A DNA stretch of 57,338 nucleotides from a virus. Of this stretch, positions 29,169 through 38,600 are shown piece by piece. Each line of letters begins with the position of its first letter. The stretch's first letter is position 1. The DNA lies in IMG/VR virus record IMGVR_UViG_3300017605_000570, positions 1 through 57,338 of that record. One strand, 5' to 3'. The translations under genes were made by a program, and so were the position numbers. The notes beneath the pieces were generated by a model. It was not told the origin of the DNA and searched no databases. It saw only the letters and a list, made by a program, of their open reading frames with translations.

Positions 29169-30230
29169 ATGCCCACCATCGGCGTCGATAACTTTCGCTA
29201 TGAGACCTGGGAACTGGATGAGATCGTTTCGGCGATCGAACCCACCAACCCGTTCATGCTCAGCATGTTCTTCTCGAGCGGCATCGTGCAGAGCACGGCG
29301 TCCACCATCGAGTGGGACATCGAGGAGCGTGGCCAGCGCATGGCCCCGTTCGTGAGCCCCTACGTTCCGGGCCGCGAGACCAAGGGCAACGGGCACTTCA
29401 GCTCAGTGCTCAAGCCCGCCTACGTGAAGCCCGCCAAGACGCTGTATCCGGAAATGGCCTACGTGCGCCAACCGGGCGAGCCCTACGGCGGAACCCTCAC
29501 GCCAAAGGAGCGCATGGACCGTCTGCTCGCCAAGCAGATCGCCCTGCACGACGAGATGCTCACGAACCGGATGAACTGGATGGCGGTCAAGGCAATGACC
29601 GACGGCCAGATCGTGATTTCCGGCGACGACTACCAGAGCGTCACCGTCGATTTCGGCCAGAACGCCAACCTGCGCGTCGCCACGCTCTCTGCCGGTGCGC
29701 GCTGGTCGCAGACCACGGGCCTGCCTCTCGACGACATCGAGAGCTTGGCGCTCAACATCCGCAAGATCAGCTACGGCGCCGTCGCCGACACGATCGTGAT
29801 GGATGGCCAGGCCTGGGGCTACTTCCGCACGCGCATGCAGAACAACGTGCTGTTCGATCAGACGTTGGCATTCCGCAATGGCAGCAGCCTCGACATCGGA
29901 CCGCGCAGCAACATCGGCGGACAGCTGGTCGGCCGCGTTGCCGGGCGCTTCGACATTTGGGTTTACGATGGCTACTACGAGGACGACGAGGGAACTCAGA
30001 CGGCGTTCATGACTGCCTACTCCTGCATCGTCGCTGCCAAGGGCGACCTGCAGGGCAAGCAGTATTACGGCGCCATCCAGGACCTCGACGCCGGCCTCGT
30101 GCCGCAGCGGATGTTCCACAAGACCAAGACAGAGTGGGATCCGTCCGGCCTCAAGCTGCTGTCGCAGTCGGCCCCAGCGATCGCGCCTCGCCGGCGTAAC
30201 GCCTACGGCCGCCTGATCGTGCATCAATAA
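29169..30230 (+). CDS. Major capsid protein (lambda gpE family)
   Basis: 353 residues. TWELDEIVSAIEPTNPFMLS (about 14-33), PFVSPYVPGRETKGNG and KIAAGAGT-independent later residues (TVDFGQNANLRVATLSAG; YGAIQDLDAGLVPQRMFHKT) match the gpE/HK97-fold capsid family (PF03864). The most abundant head protein; a terminator follows the gene. Confidence 0.93.
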   Translation: MPTIGVDNFRYETWELDEIVSAIEPTNPFMLSMFFSSGIVQSTASTIEWDIEERGQRMAPFVSPYVPGRETKGNGHFSSVLKPAYVKPAKTLYPEMAYVRQPGEPYGGTLTPKERMDRLLAKQIALHDEMLTNRMNWMAVKAMTDGQIVISGDDYQSVTVDFGQNANLRVATLSAGARWSQTTGLPLDDIESLALNIRKISYGAVADTIVMDGQAWGYFRTRMQNNVLFDQTLAFRNGSSLDIGPRSNIGGQLVGRVAGRFDIWVYDGYYEDDEGTQTAFMTAYSCIVAAKGDLQGKQYYGAIQDLDAGLVPQRMFHKTKTEWDPSGLKLLSQSAPAIAPRRRNAYGRLIVHQ

Positions 30231-30249
30231 GGCTGAGAGACTCGGCCTA

Positions 30250-30294
30250 CAACGCGCCCGTCGGGAGAGATCCCGGCGGGCGCTTTTAGTTTGT
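30250..30294 (+). terminator. Intrinsic terminator
   Basis: GCGCCCGTCGGG/CCCGGCGGGCGC with AGAGAT loop, followed by TTTTAGTTTG, directly behind the capsid gene. Confidence 0.7.
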
Positions 30295-30315
30295 AGACCG
30301 AAAAGGAGATCTACC

Positions 30316-30465
30316 ATGGCAACGATGACCACTGTGACCGTAGCGACGGGCAAGGAGCTCACCGTCGCGAAGGGCGGCCACCTCAAGAAGCTGACCGAGA
30401 CTCAGACCGCATCGATCCCCACCGCTGACGCGGTGAAGTTGATCGCGGCCGGAGTCGTCAGCTGA
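30316..30465 (+). CDS. Small hypothetical protein, 49 aa
   Basis: MATMTTVTVATGKELTVAKG start behind AAAGGAGA. Hydrophilic and beta-prone, ends in TADAVKLIAAGVVS. Short proteins in this place between capsid and head-tail genes are common but undefined. Stop and next ATG overlap (TGATG). Confidence 0.55.
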   Translation: MATMTTVTVATGKELTVAKGGHLKKLTETQTASIPTADAVKLIAAGVVS

Positions 30466-30725
30466 TGGGGGCCGTTCTCGTCGCTACTTGCCATTTTACC
30501 CATGGCTGGGGGAATGGCGCCGAGCACAAGCGGCTCACCAGGCTCATCGGCGAGGCCATCAACGTGCCCGAGGACCTACCCGTTGAGGAGGCCGCAGTCC
30601 TTCTCAAGCAGGCGTATGTCCGCGAGAGCACGCCGGCCACACCGGAGCGCATTGACCAGATCGCCTCGGAGGTTGTTTCGGCCAGGCCGCAACCGCCCGG
30701 CGGTCTCAGCAGCAAGCTCAGCTGA
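30465..30725 (+). CDS. Hypothetical protein, 86 aa
   Basis: MGAVLVATCHFTHGWGNGAE start, then a helical acidic region (VPEDLPVEEAAVLLKQAYVR). Unknown. A 28-bp GGGCCCGCGGG/CCCGCGGTGCCC hairpin follows in the gap to the next gene. Confidence 0.55.
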   Translation: MGAVLVATCHFTHGWGNGAEHKRLTRLIGEAINVPEDLPVEEAAVLLKQAYVRESTPATPERIDQIASEVVSARPQPPGGLSSKLS

Positions 30726-30789
30726 GCAGGCACGGGCCCGCGGGTTTCTCCCGCGGTGCCCGGCCCCTCCCCCGTCACGGAGAACGTAG

Positions 30790-31224
30790 ATGCTCGATCC
30801 CGGTTGCCGCCGCGCTGCGCTCGCCGCATGCGAGACCATGAGCAATTTCACGGCTGATGCGCGCCCGCCGCTCAACACCACGATGATCACCGTCAAGATC
30901 GGCGACATCATGGACGTGGGCATTCTGTGGGGCGCCTGGCTCACCGCCAATGCCGCGCGCATCAAGGAATCCGTGTGGGCCGCGGCCGGCTCGCCGGTGC
31001 CGAGCCCACAAGCCCCGTCGATCGTCGCCAATAGTTCGCTGTTCGATCGCAAGACCGGCGAAACCGTGTGCGTGCTTGACGCCAGCGCTGCGGCAATAGG
31101 TGACACCTACTACCTCGAGAACACGGTCACGCTCGAGACTGACGAGGACAGCGAGAATTTCTCGATCGTCCTGCCTGATCGCACGGCAATTCGCCGCATC
31201 CACGTCACGGTCGCCGCCGGATGA
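30790..31224 (+). CDS. Conserved structural-region protein, 144 aa
   Basis: Behind GGAGAA. After a basic start, TVKIGDIMDVGILWGAWLTA and NTVTLETDEDSENFSIVLPD form the conserved body. Placed between capsid and gpFII-like genes, so a neck or head-completion role is possible, not shown. Overlaps next gene by 4 bases. Confidence 0.6.
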   Translation: MLDPGCRRAALAACETMSNFTADARPPLNTTMITVKIGDIMDVGILWGAWLTANAARIKESVWAAAGSPVPSPQAPSIVANSSLFDRKTGETVCVLDASAAAIGDTYYLENTVTLETDEDSENFSIVLPDRTAIRRIHVTVAAG

Positions 31225-31658
31225 GCCGATGGGGCGACGCGGAAGACGCGATGAGCGATGACCTCACTGACGAGTTCGGTGAGGCCATCCGCCACCAGCC
31301 GATGCGCAAGCCCGACGTCAATGGGCGCGCTGAGATCGACCCAACCAGGCCACTGCAGATCTACAAGGCCGGCAGCACCACGCTGTCGCTCGAGGGGATC
31401 TTTGAGGCCATGGCCAAGGAGGTGCAGATCGACAAGGGGCATTCGCAGTCGCGCGCGGTGCCGGCGACGCGGATTTCCTCGAGGTCGCCGCGGGTGTCGG
31501 TCGACCGGCGTGACTTCGTGTCCGAGCCGATCGCCGGCGACCTGATCGCCATCGTCGAGCGCGGCACTGTTTTCGAGATCACTGACATCGAGCCCGACGG
31601 TCACGGCCGCGTCTGGCTCTGCCTGGTGCAACGGGGCCGGCAGGAGTCGGGGCAATGA
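31221..31658 (+). CDS. Head-tail attachment protein (gpFII-like)
   Basis: 145 residues with a C-terminal beta domain (VSVDRRDFVSEPIAGDLIAI, then FEITDIEPDGHGRVWLCLVQ) like lambda gpFII (PF05354), which docks the tail on the neck. Length above lambda FII because of the N-terminal arm. Overlaps next gene by 4 bases. Confidence 0.7.
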   Translation: MSRWGDAEDAMSDDLTDEFGEAIRHQPMRKPDVNGRAEIDPTRPLQIYKAGSTTLSLEGIFEAMAKEVQIDKGHSQSRAVPATRISSRSPRVSVDRRDFVSEPIAGDLIAIVERGTVFEITDIEPDGHGRVWLCLVQRGRQESGQ

Positions 31659-32443
31659 GCCTGCAAAGGCTGCTACTGCGCACCAGCGTCGTGCGCGCGC
31701 TGAAGAACAAGACGATCGCCGGCGCCATGGTGTTCGACAGCGGCATGAGCCCGCAGCAGACGCAGGCGGACAACAATCGGCTGCCGTCGATCAACGTCTA
31801 CACGCAGGCCGACAGCCGCACGCAGATCAACGACAGCGGCAGCCTGCCACCGATCTTCCGGGCCGAGATCGACCTGCAGATCGAGCTCACGATCGGCGGC
31901 TGGCAGGAGATCGAGGTGCCGGGGCCGCAAGGCAATCCGGAGCTCGTCAACGCCTATGTCACGGCGTCGACCGATGCCGAGCTCGAGGCCATGCTCGACA
32001 TGCTCGAGCTCCAAGTGCGCACCACGATCTTCGGTGCCGACGAGGAGGTCTCCCCGCTGCAGAGGATGGTGCAGCAGTGGAAGGCGTGGAACTCGATACC
32101 GGGGCGATCGGACAGCGGAAACGAGAAGTATGCGGCGCGCGAGATCCTGATCCCGGTGCAGCTGCGCGACGATTGCATGCTGCCGATCGACGGCACCACG
32201 TTTCCGAAGGGACCGCGCGGCGACACCATCTTCCCGCCGCTCGAGACCGCCGCGCCCTACCTCAAGCCGCTTCTGCGCGATCTCGCGAAGATGCCCGCGT
32301 ATCAGTCGCTGCGCGTGCTGCTGCAGCAGCTTTATGGCACCGAGCCGCTGCCCAAGGTCGATCTCCTCACCTCGGTCGGCATGCAAATGGACTTCAACGG
32401 CGACGGCACCCCAGAGGTTGTCGCCCCCTTCCAAGCGGAGTGA
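31655..32443 (+). CDS. Tail terminator/completion-like protein
   Basis: 262 residues. LQRLLLRTSVVRALKNKTIA N-terminus, then beta-rich segments (PSINVYTQADSRTQINDSG; RAEIDLQIELTIGGW). In Mu-like gene order the tail terminator lies here, just before the DUF2635 and sheath genes. Function is inferred from position. Confidence 0.5.
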   Translation: MSLQRLLLRTSVVRALKNKTIAGAMVFDSGMSPQQTQADNNRLPSINVYTQADSRTQINDSGSLPPIFRAEIDLQIELTIGGWQEIEVPGPQGNPELVNAYVTASTDAELEAMLDMLELQVRTTIFGADEEVSPLQRMVQQWKAWNSIPGRSDSGNEKYAAREILIPVQLRDDCMLPIDGTTFPKGPRGDTIFPPLETAAPYLKPLLRDLAKMPAYQSLRVLLQQLYGTEPLPKVDLLTSVGMQMDFNGDGTPEVVAPFQAE

Positions 32444-32446
32444 CAC

Positions 32447-32608
32447 ATGCACATGATCACGGTGAGACCGGCGCCTGACGCGCGCGTGCGCAATACCGAC
32501 GTGCCATCGATGCCGGTCATGGCCGACGAATGGATCACTGTGGTGTGGTCCGCGCACTGGCAGGCACTGATCGACGAGGGCTCCGTCCTCGTGCAGTCGG
32601 CCGAGTAA
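32447..32608 (+). CDS. DUF2635-like protein (Mu gp38-like), 53 aa
   Basis: MHMITVRPAPDARVRNTDVP start, ITVVWSAHWQALIDEGSVLV end; the pattern KPAPGxRVR...YWxRxLxDG is typical for DUF2635, the small protein coded right before the sheath in Mu-like phages. Function unknown. ATG near the previous stop. Confidence 0.65.
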   Translation: MHMITVRPAPDARVRNTDVPSMPVMADEWITVVWSAHWQALIDEGSVLVQSAE

Positions 32609-32644
32609 CCCCCAGCTTTCCCCCCGAACTGACAGGAGCTCCCC

Positions 32645-34159
32645 ATGCCCGTTTCTTTCAACCAGGTGCCCGGCAGCCTGCGCGTGCCGTTCTTCTATGC
32701 CGAGATCAACGCCGGCGCCGCGCCGTTCGACCAGGTCAGCAAGCTGCTGCTGATCGGGCAGAAGCTCGCGGCCGGCAGCGCCACGGCCAACGTGCCGATC
32801 CGATTCCGCGGCAATGCCGTCGGCCTGTTCGGCGCGGGATCGATGCTTGCGCAGATGTGCGACATCGCACAGTTGAACGCCGACCCGCTGCAGGAGATCT
32901 GGTGCTTGCCGGTCGCCGACAACGGCACCACCAAGGCCGCCGGCGACTTCACGGTGTCATCCGCCGCCACCTCGATCGGCACGCTCAGCGTCTACATTGC
33001 CGGGCAGAAGGTCTCGATCGCCGTCACGCCGACCATGACCACGGTACAGGTCGCCGCCGCTCTGGTCGCGGCCATCAACGCCGGCGACGTCAATGGCAAG
33101 GCTCTGCCGGTATTGGCTACGCAGGGCGTCAACCCCAACGACAACAAGTGCCTGCTTACCGCACTCAACGCCGGCACACTCGGCAATAAGATCCGGCTCG
33201 AGACCGACATCGTCGGCGACGAGGGCCCGCTGGCGGCCATCATGATCACCCCGACGGCAATGAGCGCCGGCGCCACCGATGTTTCGCTGTCGACGCCGCT
33301 GGCGGCGCTGGGCGAGACCGAGTTCGATTTCATCTGCACGCCCTACACGGACTCGACAAACGTCGGGCTGATGACGACGTTCCTCAACGGCCAGACCGGC
33401 CGCTGGTCGCCATCCCAGCAACTCTATGGCGTCGCCTTCTCGGCGAAGGATGACACCTCGAGCAACCTGGCGACGTCGGGCTCGACCCTCAACGATCCCA
33501 ACCTGACGATCATGGGATACAACAAGGGGAGCTCGCCGCCGTGGTCGTGGGCCGCGGCCTACGCGGCGGTCGCGACCAGGCTGCAGTTCGCCAGCGAGGT
33601 TAGCCGTCCGATGCAGACGCTGCCTCTGCTCGGGATCATCGGGCCGAAGCTGCTCGCCGATCGCTTCACGCAAACCCAGCGTGCGGCGCTCTACGTCGAC
33701 GGCATTGCCTCCTACAAGGTGCTGCCGGCTAACCAGGTCGTGATCGACCGCGCCATCACCACATATCAGTTCGACAATCTGGGCGCGGTCGATCTGTCGT
33801 GGCTCGATGTGGAGTCGCGCTTTCAGGCGATGTTCGTGGTGCGCTACATGCGCCAGAAGATCACCCAACAGCACGGCCGCAACGCTCTGCGCGAGGACAA
33901 TCCGCTGCGGCTGCCGAACGTGTCGACGCCCGACAACATCCGCGACACGATCGTGCACGGCTACCGCGAGCTCTCGAACGCCAACCTGGTCGAGAATTTC
34001 GAGGCCTTTGCCAACGGCCTGGTCGTCGAGCGCAACACCTCGGATCCGAGCCGCGTCGACGTGTTCCTGCCGGTCGACCTGGTCAACGGCCTGCGGATCT
34101 TCGCGGTCAACGCGACGTTCTTCCAGAACATCCAGGGCAACGATCTCGCGGCGGCGTAA
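32645..34159 (+). CDS. Tail sheath protein (Mu gpL family)
   Basis: 504 residues behind AGGAG. SFNQVPGSLRVPFFYAEINA at the start, GQKLAAGSATANVP, RFRGNAVGLFGAGSMLAQMC, and a C-terminal LAADRFTQ/YKVLPANQVVIDRAITTYQ are typical of contractile sheaths of Mu type. Polymerises around the tube and contracts to eject DNA. Confidence 0.93.
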   Translation: MPVSFNQVPGSLRVPFFYAEINAGAAPFDQVSKLLLIGQKLAAGSATANVPIRFRGNAVGLFGAGSMLAQMCDIAQLNADPLQEIWCLPVADNGTTKAAGDFTVSSAATSIGTLSVYIAGQKVSIAVTPTMTTVQVAAALVAAINAGDVNGKALPVLATQGVNPNDNKCLLTALNAGTLGNKIRLETDIVGDEGPLAAIMITPTAMSAGATDVSLSTPLAALGETEFDFICTPYTDSTNVGLMTTFLNGQTGRWSPSQQLYGVAFSAKDDTSSNLATSGSTLNDPNLTIMGYNKGSSPPWSWAAAYAAVATRLQFASEVSRPMQTLPLLGIIGPKLLADRFTQTQRAALYVDGIASYKVLPANQVVIDRAITTYQFDNLGAVDLSWLDVESRFQAMFVVRYMRQKITQQHGRNALREDNPLRLPNVSTPDNIRDTIVHGYRELSNANLVENFEAFANGLVVERNTSDPSRVDVFLPVDLVNGLRIFAVNATFFQNIQGNDLAAA

Positions 34160-34219
34160 AGCGACGCCGACGGGGCGTAAAGCGACGCCGACGGGGGCCA
34201 CCTTGGCCCCCGTTTCCAT
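34149..34219 (+). repeat. Tandem 22-bp repeat followed by terminator-like hairpin
   Basis: GGCGTAAAGCGACGCCGACGG occurs twice in a row after the sheath stop (34153-34195); the second copy duplicates the stop region. GGGGGCCA-CCTT-GGCCCCC and TTTCC follow (34193-34219), a weak terminator. Confidence 0.55.
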
Positions 34220-34243
34220 TTCCTCGCCACACAGGAGTGAGCA

Positions 34244-34636
34244 ATGACCACGTTCCAAGACGCCTGCTGCGATGCTTCAGGCGGTCGCGTGACCATCACC
34301 ATAGACGGCAAGCACTACTCGAGCCGCGGCGGCGTGCGCATCATGCCGTCGGTCGTGTCGAAGTCGGTCGGCATGAACGACGACGGCACCATGTACACGA
34401 CCAGCAAGGCCGTGCCGGCGCGCGCCGAGTTCACGCTCTCCGACAAGTGCGGGCTCGACCCCACGCAGCTGATCCGAGGCTGCAAGGTCGACGTCACGGT
34501 CGACCAGATCGATATGCGCCGCAAATGGCTCTACACGCAGGCCACTGTGCTGGGCGATCCCACGATCGACAGCGACAGCGGCGCCATCAGCGGGCTATCG
34601 GTCGCCTCACCGTTCCCGCAGATGATTCCTTACTGA
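34244..34636 (+). CDS. Tail tube protein (Mu gpM family)
   Basis: 130 residues behind AGGAGTGA. GGRVTITIDGKHYSSRGGVR, KSVGMNDDGTMYTTSKAVPA and AEFTLSDKCGLDPTQLIRGC match the Mu-type tube fold (PF10618). Forms the inner tube inside the sheath. Confidence 0.9.
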   Translation: MTTFQDACCDASGGRVTITIDGKHYSSRGGVRIMPSVVSKSVGMNDDGTMYTTSKAVPARAEFTLSDKCGLDPTQLIRGCKVDVTVDQIDMRRKWLYTQATVLGDPTIDSDSGAISGLSVASPFPQMIPY

Positions 34637-34660
34637 AGCTAACCAACGGAAGGGCACACG

Positions 34661-35053
34661 ATGGTTTCTGCACTAAGCGCGGCGGGGGCCGCGAAACAGC
34701 CGGCAGCAGCAGCACCGCAAGATCCGGTGAAGGTGCTGCCGGACGGTGGGCGCCAGGTCACCCTGAGCCGCCCGCTCACCACCCACGGCGGTCCGACCAG
34801 GACGCTCACGTTTCGGCCGCTCAACGCCGGCGTGCTGATGCGCATGCAAAAGCTGCCGTTCAACATCGTCGGCCGGCTCGCCGACGGTAAAGAGGAGCGT
34901 TACACCGAGATCGATTGGGCGCTCCTCGGCCGCTACGTCGCCGAGCTCACCGGCGTCCAGCCGACACTCCTCGAGCATCTCTCGCCGACCGACTTCGCCG
35001 TATGCCTCGGCGTCGTGAAGGATCTGATCGAGGATGCCGGCGGGGGAAACTAA
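34661..35053 (+). CDS. Tail assembly chaperone (Mu gp41/gpE-like)
   Basis: 130 residues. LTFRPLNAGVLMRMQKLPFN (about 46-65), then TEIDWALLGRYVAELTGVQP. This small protein before the tape measure is the tail chaperone; its end overlaps a frameshift site (GGGAAAC, 35044-35050), so a longer form is made with the next ORF. Confidence 0.8.
   Translation: MVSALSAAGAAKQPAAAAPQDPVKVLPDGGRQVTLSRPLTTHGGPTRTLTFRPLNAGVLMRMQKLPFNIVGRLADGKEERYTEIDWALLGRYVAELTGVQPTLLEHLSPTDFAVCLGVVKDLIEDAGGGN
35044..35050 (+). promoter_or_regulatory. Programmed -1 frameshift site
   Basis: Heptamer GGGAAAC in phase G GGA AAC directly before TAA 35051-35053. A -1 shift opens the frame that holds the 35059 ORF through to 35199. 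Matches the GGGAAAG site of lambda G/T. Confidence 0.7.
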
Positions 35054-35058
35054 CCCAC

Positions 35059-35199
35059 ATGGCGAACGAACTGGTGCTCGGGCAAGGGATGGATCCCGCC
35101 ACCGTCGCCGCCATGGATGCAGCGACCGTGCGCTACTGGTACAGCGCCGCGGTCGAGCGTCAGAAGAAGATCGCCGAGCAACTTAACAGGGGGCAGTAA
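35059..35199 (+). CDS. Chaperone frameshift extension (T-like), 46 aa
   Basis: MANELVLGQGMDPATVAAMD start; helical. It is most likely made as the C-terminal part of the -1 frameshift product of the chaperone gene, but has its own ATG. The extension bridges to the tape measure during tail assembly in known systems. Confidence 0.65.
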   Translation: MANELVLGQGMDPATVAAMDAATVRYWYSAAVERQKKIAEQLNRGQ

Positions 35200-37193
35200 T
35201 GGCCACTTTGGAAGTACCTGTCCGGATCTCGGCGATCGACAATCTGACGGCTGGCCTGTCGAACATTGCTGGCCACATCGGCAACATCAACCAGCAATTC
35301 AGGACGTTCGGCGGGATCCAGCAAAACATAATGCGGGCGGCGACCGCCCTCCCTTCTATGGGCGCCGCCACTTTCATTCTGCAGCAGCAGGCCGAGCTCG
35401 ATAAGCAGGCCAGGCTGTTCCAGGCCTTCGGCAACACCACCGAGGAACAGCGTCGCAACCTGACGTCGCTGATCAACGAGGTCGCGCCCAAGATCGGCGT
35501 CAAGCACTTGGATTTGATGAAGGGCGCCACCGAGCTCGTGCAGGCGGGCCTCGAGGCGACGGACATCCTGTCGAAGAACGATCGCGGCGTATCGTTCCTC
35601 GAGCGCATCGCGCGCGCGGCCGATGCTGCTGACGAAAAGGTCGAGGCGCTCGCCACCGACCTGGCGCAGCTGGCATTCGTCGGCAAGTTCCCGTTCAAGA
35701 CGTCGGCCGAGAAAATGTCGACGTTTGAGATGCTCTCGGGCATCGCCATGGCGGCGCCGTCATTCTCGCCGGACAAGCCGCGCATGCACGCGCAGGCCCT
35801 GGCGCAGTTCGGCCCGATCCTTATGCCGATGATGCTCGGCGACAATCCGACGGCCGAAGACTCCTACAAGGCGATGCTGCAGGCCTCGGCGCTGCAGAAC
35901 ACGCTGGCCTTCGCCTTCCGCGGCTCGCTCGGCGGCCAGGGTCTCAAGTCGATCTTTCAGCGCGTCATGTCGCCGACGGCAGCGTCGATCGACCAGATGG
36001 TGCTCAACGGCTTCGACTACGGTCGGATCTTCAACTTCAAGGACGGCAGCAAGGCGCCGCCCGATGCGCTGATCAAGATGCTGCTCGCCGGCGGCATCGA
36101 CGTTGCCCCGCACCGCGACATGATCGCGAAGCACCTCGACACGTTCTACGGCTCCAATGAGGATCCGCTGGTCGCCCGGGGCAAGCTCACCAAGGACCTG
36201 GGCGACGAGCTCGGGCTGAAGTCGAACGAACGCGGCCGGCTCTCGCGCGGCGTGAATAACTTCTTCGCGCTGATGCAGGGCAAATTCAACCTCGAGGCCT
36301 TCCTCGAGGAGCTCATGAAGCTGCCGCCGGCGGCCTTCAAAGACGTGTTCGGCTTATACCATGCGCCGAAGGGATCGGTGCTGCGCGGCGCGGAAGCGCT
36401 GAGCATGTACCACCGGATCCTCGAGGGGCTCACCGAACGCGCGCCGACGGCGCTCGACACCATGTCGGCAACTCGCACCGAAGGCTGGGCATTCCAGACC
36501 AGGCGCTTCGAGGCGAGCCTGCAGACACTGCGTAATGCCATGTGGGACTCGGGCTCGGGCGCGATGCTCGAGGGCATGCTCGCCAGGCTCAACAACAAGC
36601 TGCTCGAGCTCGCCAACATGGATCCGAGCAAGCTCAACGCGATCTCCAACTCGTTGCTGCTCCTCGCCGGCTCGACGGCCGGGGTAACGGCGCTGGGCTT
36701 CGCGATCGGCGCGCTCAACATGGCTCTCACCCCGCTGATCGCCTTCCTGACGACGCCGCTCGGCGCCGGCACCGTGGGCGCTTTCCTCGAGCGCCGGCGG
36801 GCCTCGGCCGCCGCAGATGATGCCCGCGCCTGGTCGGAAGCGGCGGAAGCCGCGAAGGCCCGCGGCGAGCGCGTTCCCGACCTGCCCCCGAGCCTGCAAA
36901 CGTGGGGGCAGCGGCTATGGGGATGGATGAGCTCGGGCTGGGGCCAGCGCAAAGAGGATCCCGCGGACTTCCCGGGCATCACGCTCGGCAACAAGCCCGA
37001 GGGCATCGACCTGTCGCAGCGGCTGGGCATGATCCCGGCACTGATGGCGGCGGCCAAGGTGGCGGAAGGCGGCGGCACCGTCGACGTCACCGTGCGGGTT
37101 GACGCGGATGGCAACGCCCGCATTGTCCGCGGCCAGACCACCGGCAACGTGCGGCTCAACACCGGCGAAGGCATGCCGGATTTGCCGAATTAA
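35199..37193 (+). CDS. Tail tape measure protein
   Basis: 664 residues. Helical N-terminal region (NIAGHIGNINQQFRTFGGIQ), long helical body, a hydrophobic segment (LLLLAGSTAGVTALGFAIGA, about 487-506; then LNMALTPLIAFLTTPLGAG), charged coil after that, and a beta-like end. Length sets tail length (about 0.15 nm per residue gives roughly 100 nm). ATG follows the previous stop directly (TAATG). Confidence 0.88.
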   Translation: MATLEVPVRISAIDNLTAGLSNIAGHIGNINQQFRTFGGIQQNIMRAATALPSMGAATFILQQQAELDKQARLFQAFGNTTEEQRRNLTSLINEVAPKIGVKHLDLMKGATELVQAGLEATDILSKNDRGVSFLERIARAADAADEKVEALATDLAQLAFVGKFPFKTSAEKMSTFEMLSGIAMAAPSFSPDKPRMHAQALAQFGPILMPMMLGDNPTAEDSYKAMLQASALQNTLAFAFRGSLGGQGLKSIFQRVMSPTAASIDQMVLNGFDYGRIFNFKDGSKAPPDALIKMLLAGGIDVAPHRDMIAKHLDTFYGSNEDPLVARGKLTKDLGDELGLKSNERGRLSRGVNNFFALMQGKFNLEAFLEELMKLPPAAFKDVFGLYHAPKGSVLRGAEALSMYHRILEGLTERAPTALDTMSATRTEGWAFQTRRFEASLQTLRNAMWDSGSGAMLEGMLARLNNKLLELANMDPSKLNAISNSLLLLAGSTAGVTALGFAIGALNMALTPLIAFLTTPLGAGTVGAFLERRRASAAADDARAWSEAAEAAKARGERVPDLPPSLQTWGQRLWGWMSSGWGQRKEDPADFPGITLGNKPEGIDLSQRLGMIPALMAAAKVAEGGGTVDVTVRVDADGNARIVRGQTTGNVRLNTGEGMPDLPN

Positions 37194-37230
37194 AATGCCA
37201 TTTTAATCGGGTCGAAATTCCCTACAACTC

Positions 37231-37275
37231 GACACCTCTAGCGCCGGTCCCCACAAAAGGGGCCGGCGCTTTTTT
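37231..37275 (+). terminator. Intrinsic terminator
   Basis: GCGCCGGTCCCC/GGGGCCGGCGC with ACAAAA loop followed by TTTTTT, in the gap between tape measure and gp43 homologue. Confidence 0.75.
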
Positions 37276-37301
37276 CGATTCTAGGCCTCGCGAGGTGACC
37301 C

Positions 37302-38600
37302 ATGGCCCTGTTCCCCCTTCGCCCGTTCTCCCTGTTTGCTCCGCTCGTGTGCCGCGATTGGACGACCACGCTGCGGCGCGCGTCATTCCGCGGCGTCGGC
37401 TTCTTCGTCGAGAACGACAGCAGATCGGGCGGCAGGCGCCTGGTCGTGCATGAGTTCCCCGGCGGCGACGATCCCGTGGTCGAGGACCTCGGCCGCAAGG
37501 CGCAGCACGTGAATGTAACGGCCTACGTTACGGGCGAAGCGCTGGGCGAGATCGAGGTCAAAGAGCAGGGCCTTATCGAAGCGCTCGAGCAGGATGGGCC
37601 GGGCCAGCTTTCGATCCCGATGGGCACTTTCAAGGTGCATTGCGAGAGCTACGAGCGCGCCTATTCCAAGGATCGCCTCGGCTACATCGCATTCAACCTC
37701 AAGTTCGTGCGCGCCGGCGAGAACAAGCCGGTGCTGCCGCTGATCGGCCTGGCGCGGGCGATCGAGTTCGCCTCGGGGGCGATCTCAGTGGCGACGGCGC
37801 TGGCCCGCACGTATCGCACGCTCGGCCAGGCCAGCTATGTGTCGGCCGCTTCAGCGCTGGGGCTGCGCGAGTTCCTGAGCGTATTCCAGGGCACCGCGAG
37901 GACCTCGCCGATCGCGCCGGCGAACATGGCCCCGCTGCTGGCGACGTCGAACGATGCGATCGACAATTCCAATACCATCACGGCAGTGGGCTCGCCGGGC
38001 GACAGCTACGGCACCACGGCCTACGTCGGCAATGCGCCGGTCGCCTCGGCCGAGCCGCTGGCGAACCTGATTACCGGGCTATTCCAAGAGGCCTGCAACG
38101 GCCTCGAGCCCGCTGACGCGGCGACGTTCTGCGCGAACTTTGTTGGCTACGGCGAGACGCCAACGCGCGTGACCACGCCAACCATGCAGCTGATCTCGAC
38201 CAATACCACGGCCATGAACAACGCCATCCGCGCGGCGGCGATCGCGTCCTACGCCGCGGCCGTCACGCAAATCGAGTTCAGCGATGTGCGCGATGCGCGC
38301 CAGGCCAGGGCCGATGCCGATGAGTATTTCGACGCGGCGCTCGAGGACATGGCCGGATGGGAGAACTTCGATCTGTGGAATGAGCTCAACGCACTGCGCG
38401 GCCAGGTCGCGCAGCATCTCACCACGCTGATCGCCACCCTTGCCCCCGTGCGCGTAGTGACCGCGCCGGCACGCATGCCGGCACTTTATTGGGCCTGCAG
38501 GCTGTACGGCGACTATAGCCGGGGCGACGAGCTTGTCGGCCGCAACGGAATCAAGCACGGGCTTTTCATGCCGACCGAGTTTGAGGCCCTCTCGCGATGA
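37302..38600 (+). CDS. DNA circularisation/baseplate protein (Mu gpN family)
   Basis: 432 residues. FRGVGFFVENDSRSGGRRLV (about 29-48), HEFPGGDDPVVEDLGRK, and QHVNVTAYVTGEALGEIEV form the DNA_circ_N domain (PF07157); the rest is helical. In Mu gpN (gp43) is a baseplate/tail component. Overlaps next gene by 4 bases. Confidence 0.9.
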   Translation: MALFPLRPFSLFAPLVCRDWTTTLRRASFRGVGFFVENDSRSGGRRLVVHEFPGGDDPVVEDLGRKAQHVNVTAYVTGEALGEIEVKEQGLIEALEQDGPGQLSIPMGTFKVHCESYERAYSKDRLGYIAFNLKFVRAGENKPVLPLIGLARAIEFASGAISVATALARTYRTLGQASYVSAASALGLREFLSVFQGTARTSPIAPANMAPLLATSNDAIDNSNTITAVGSPGDSYGTTAYVGNAPVASAEPLANLITGLFQEACNGLEPADAATFCANFVGYGETPTRVTTPTMQLISTNTTAMNNAIRAAAIASYAAAVTQIEFSDVRDARQARADADEYFDAALEDMAGWENFDLWNELNALRGQVAQHLTTLIATLAPVRVVTAPARMPALYWACRLYGDYSRGDELVGRNGIKHGLFMPTEFEALSR

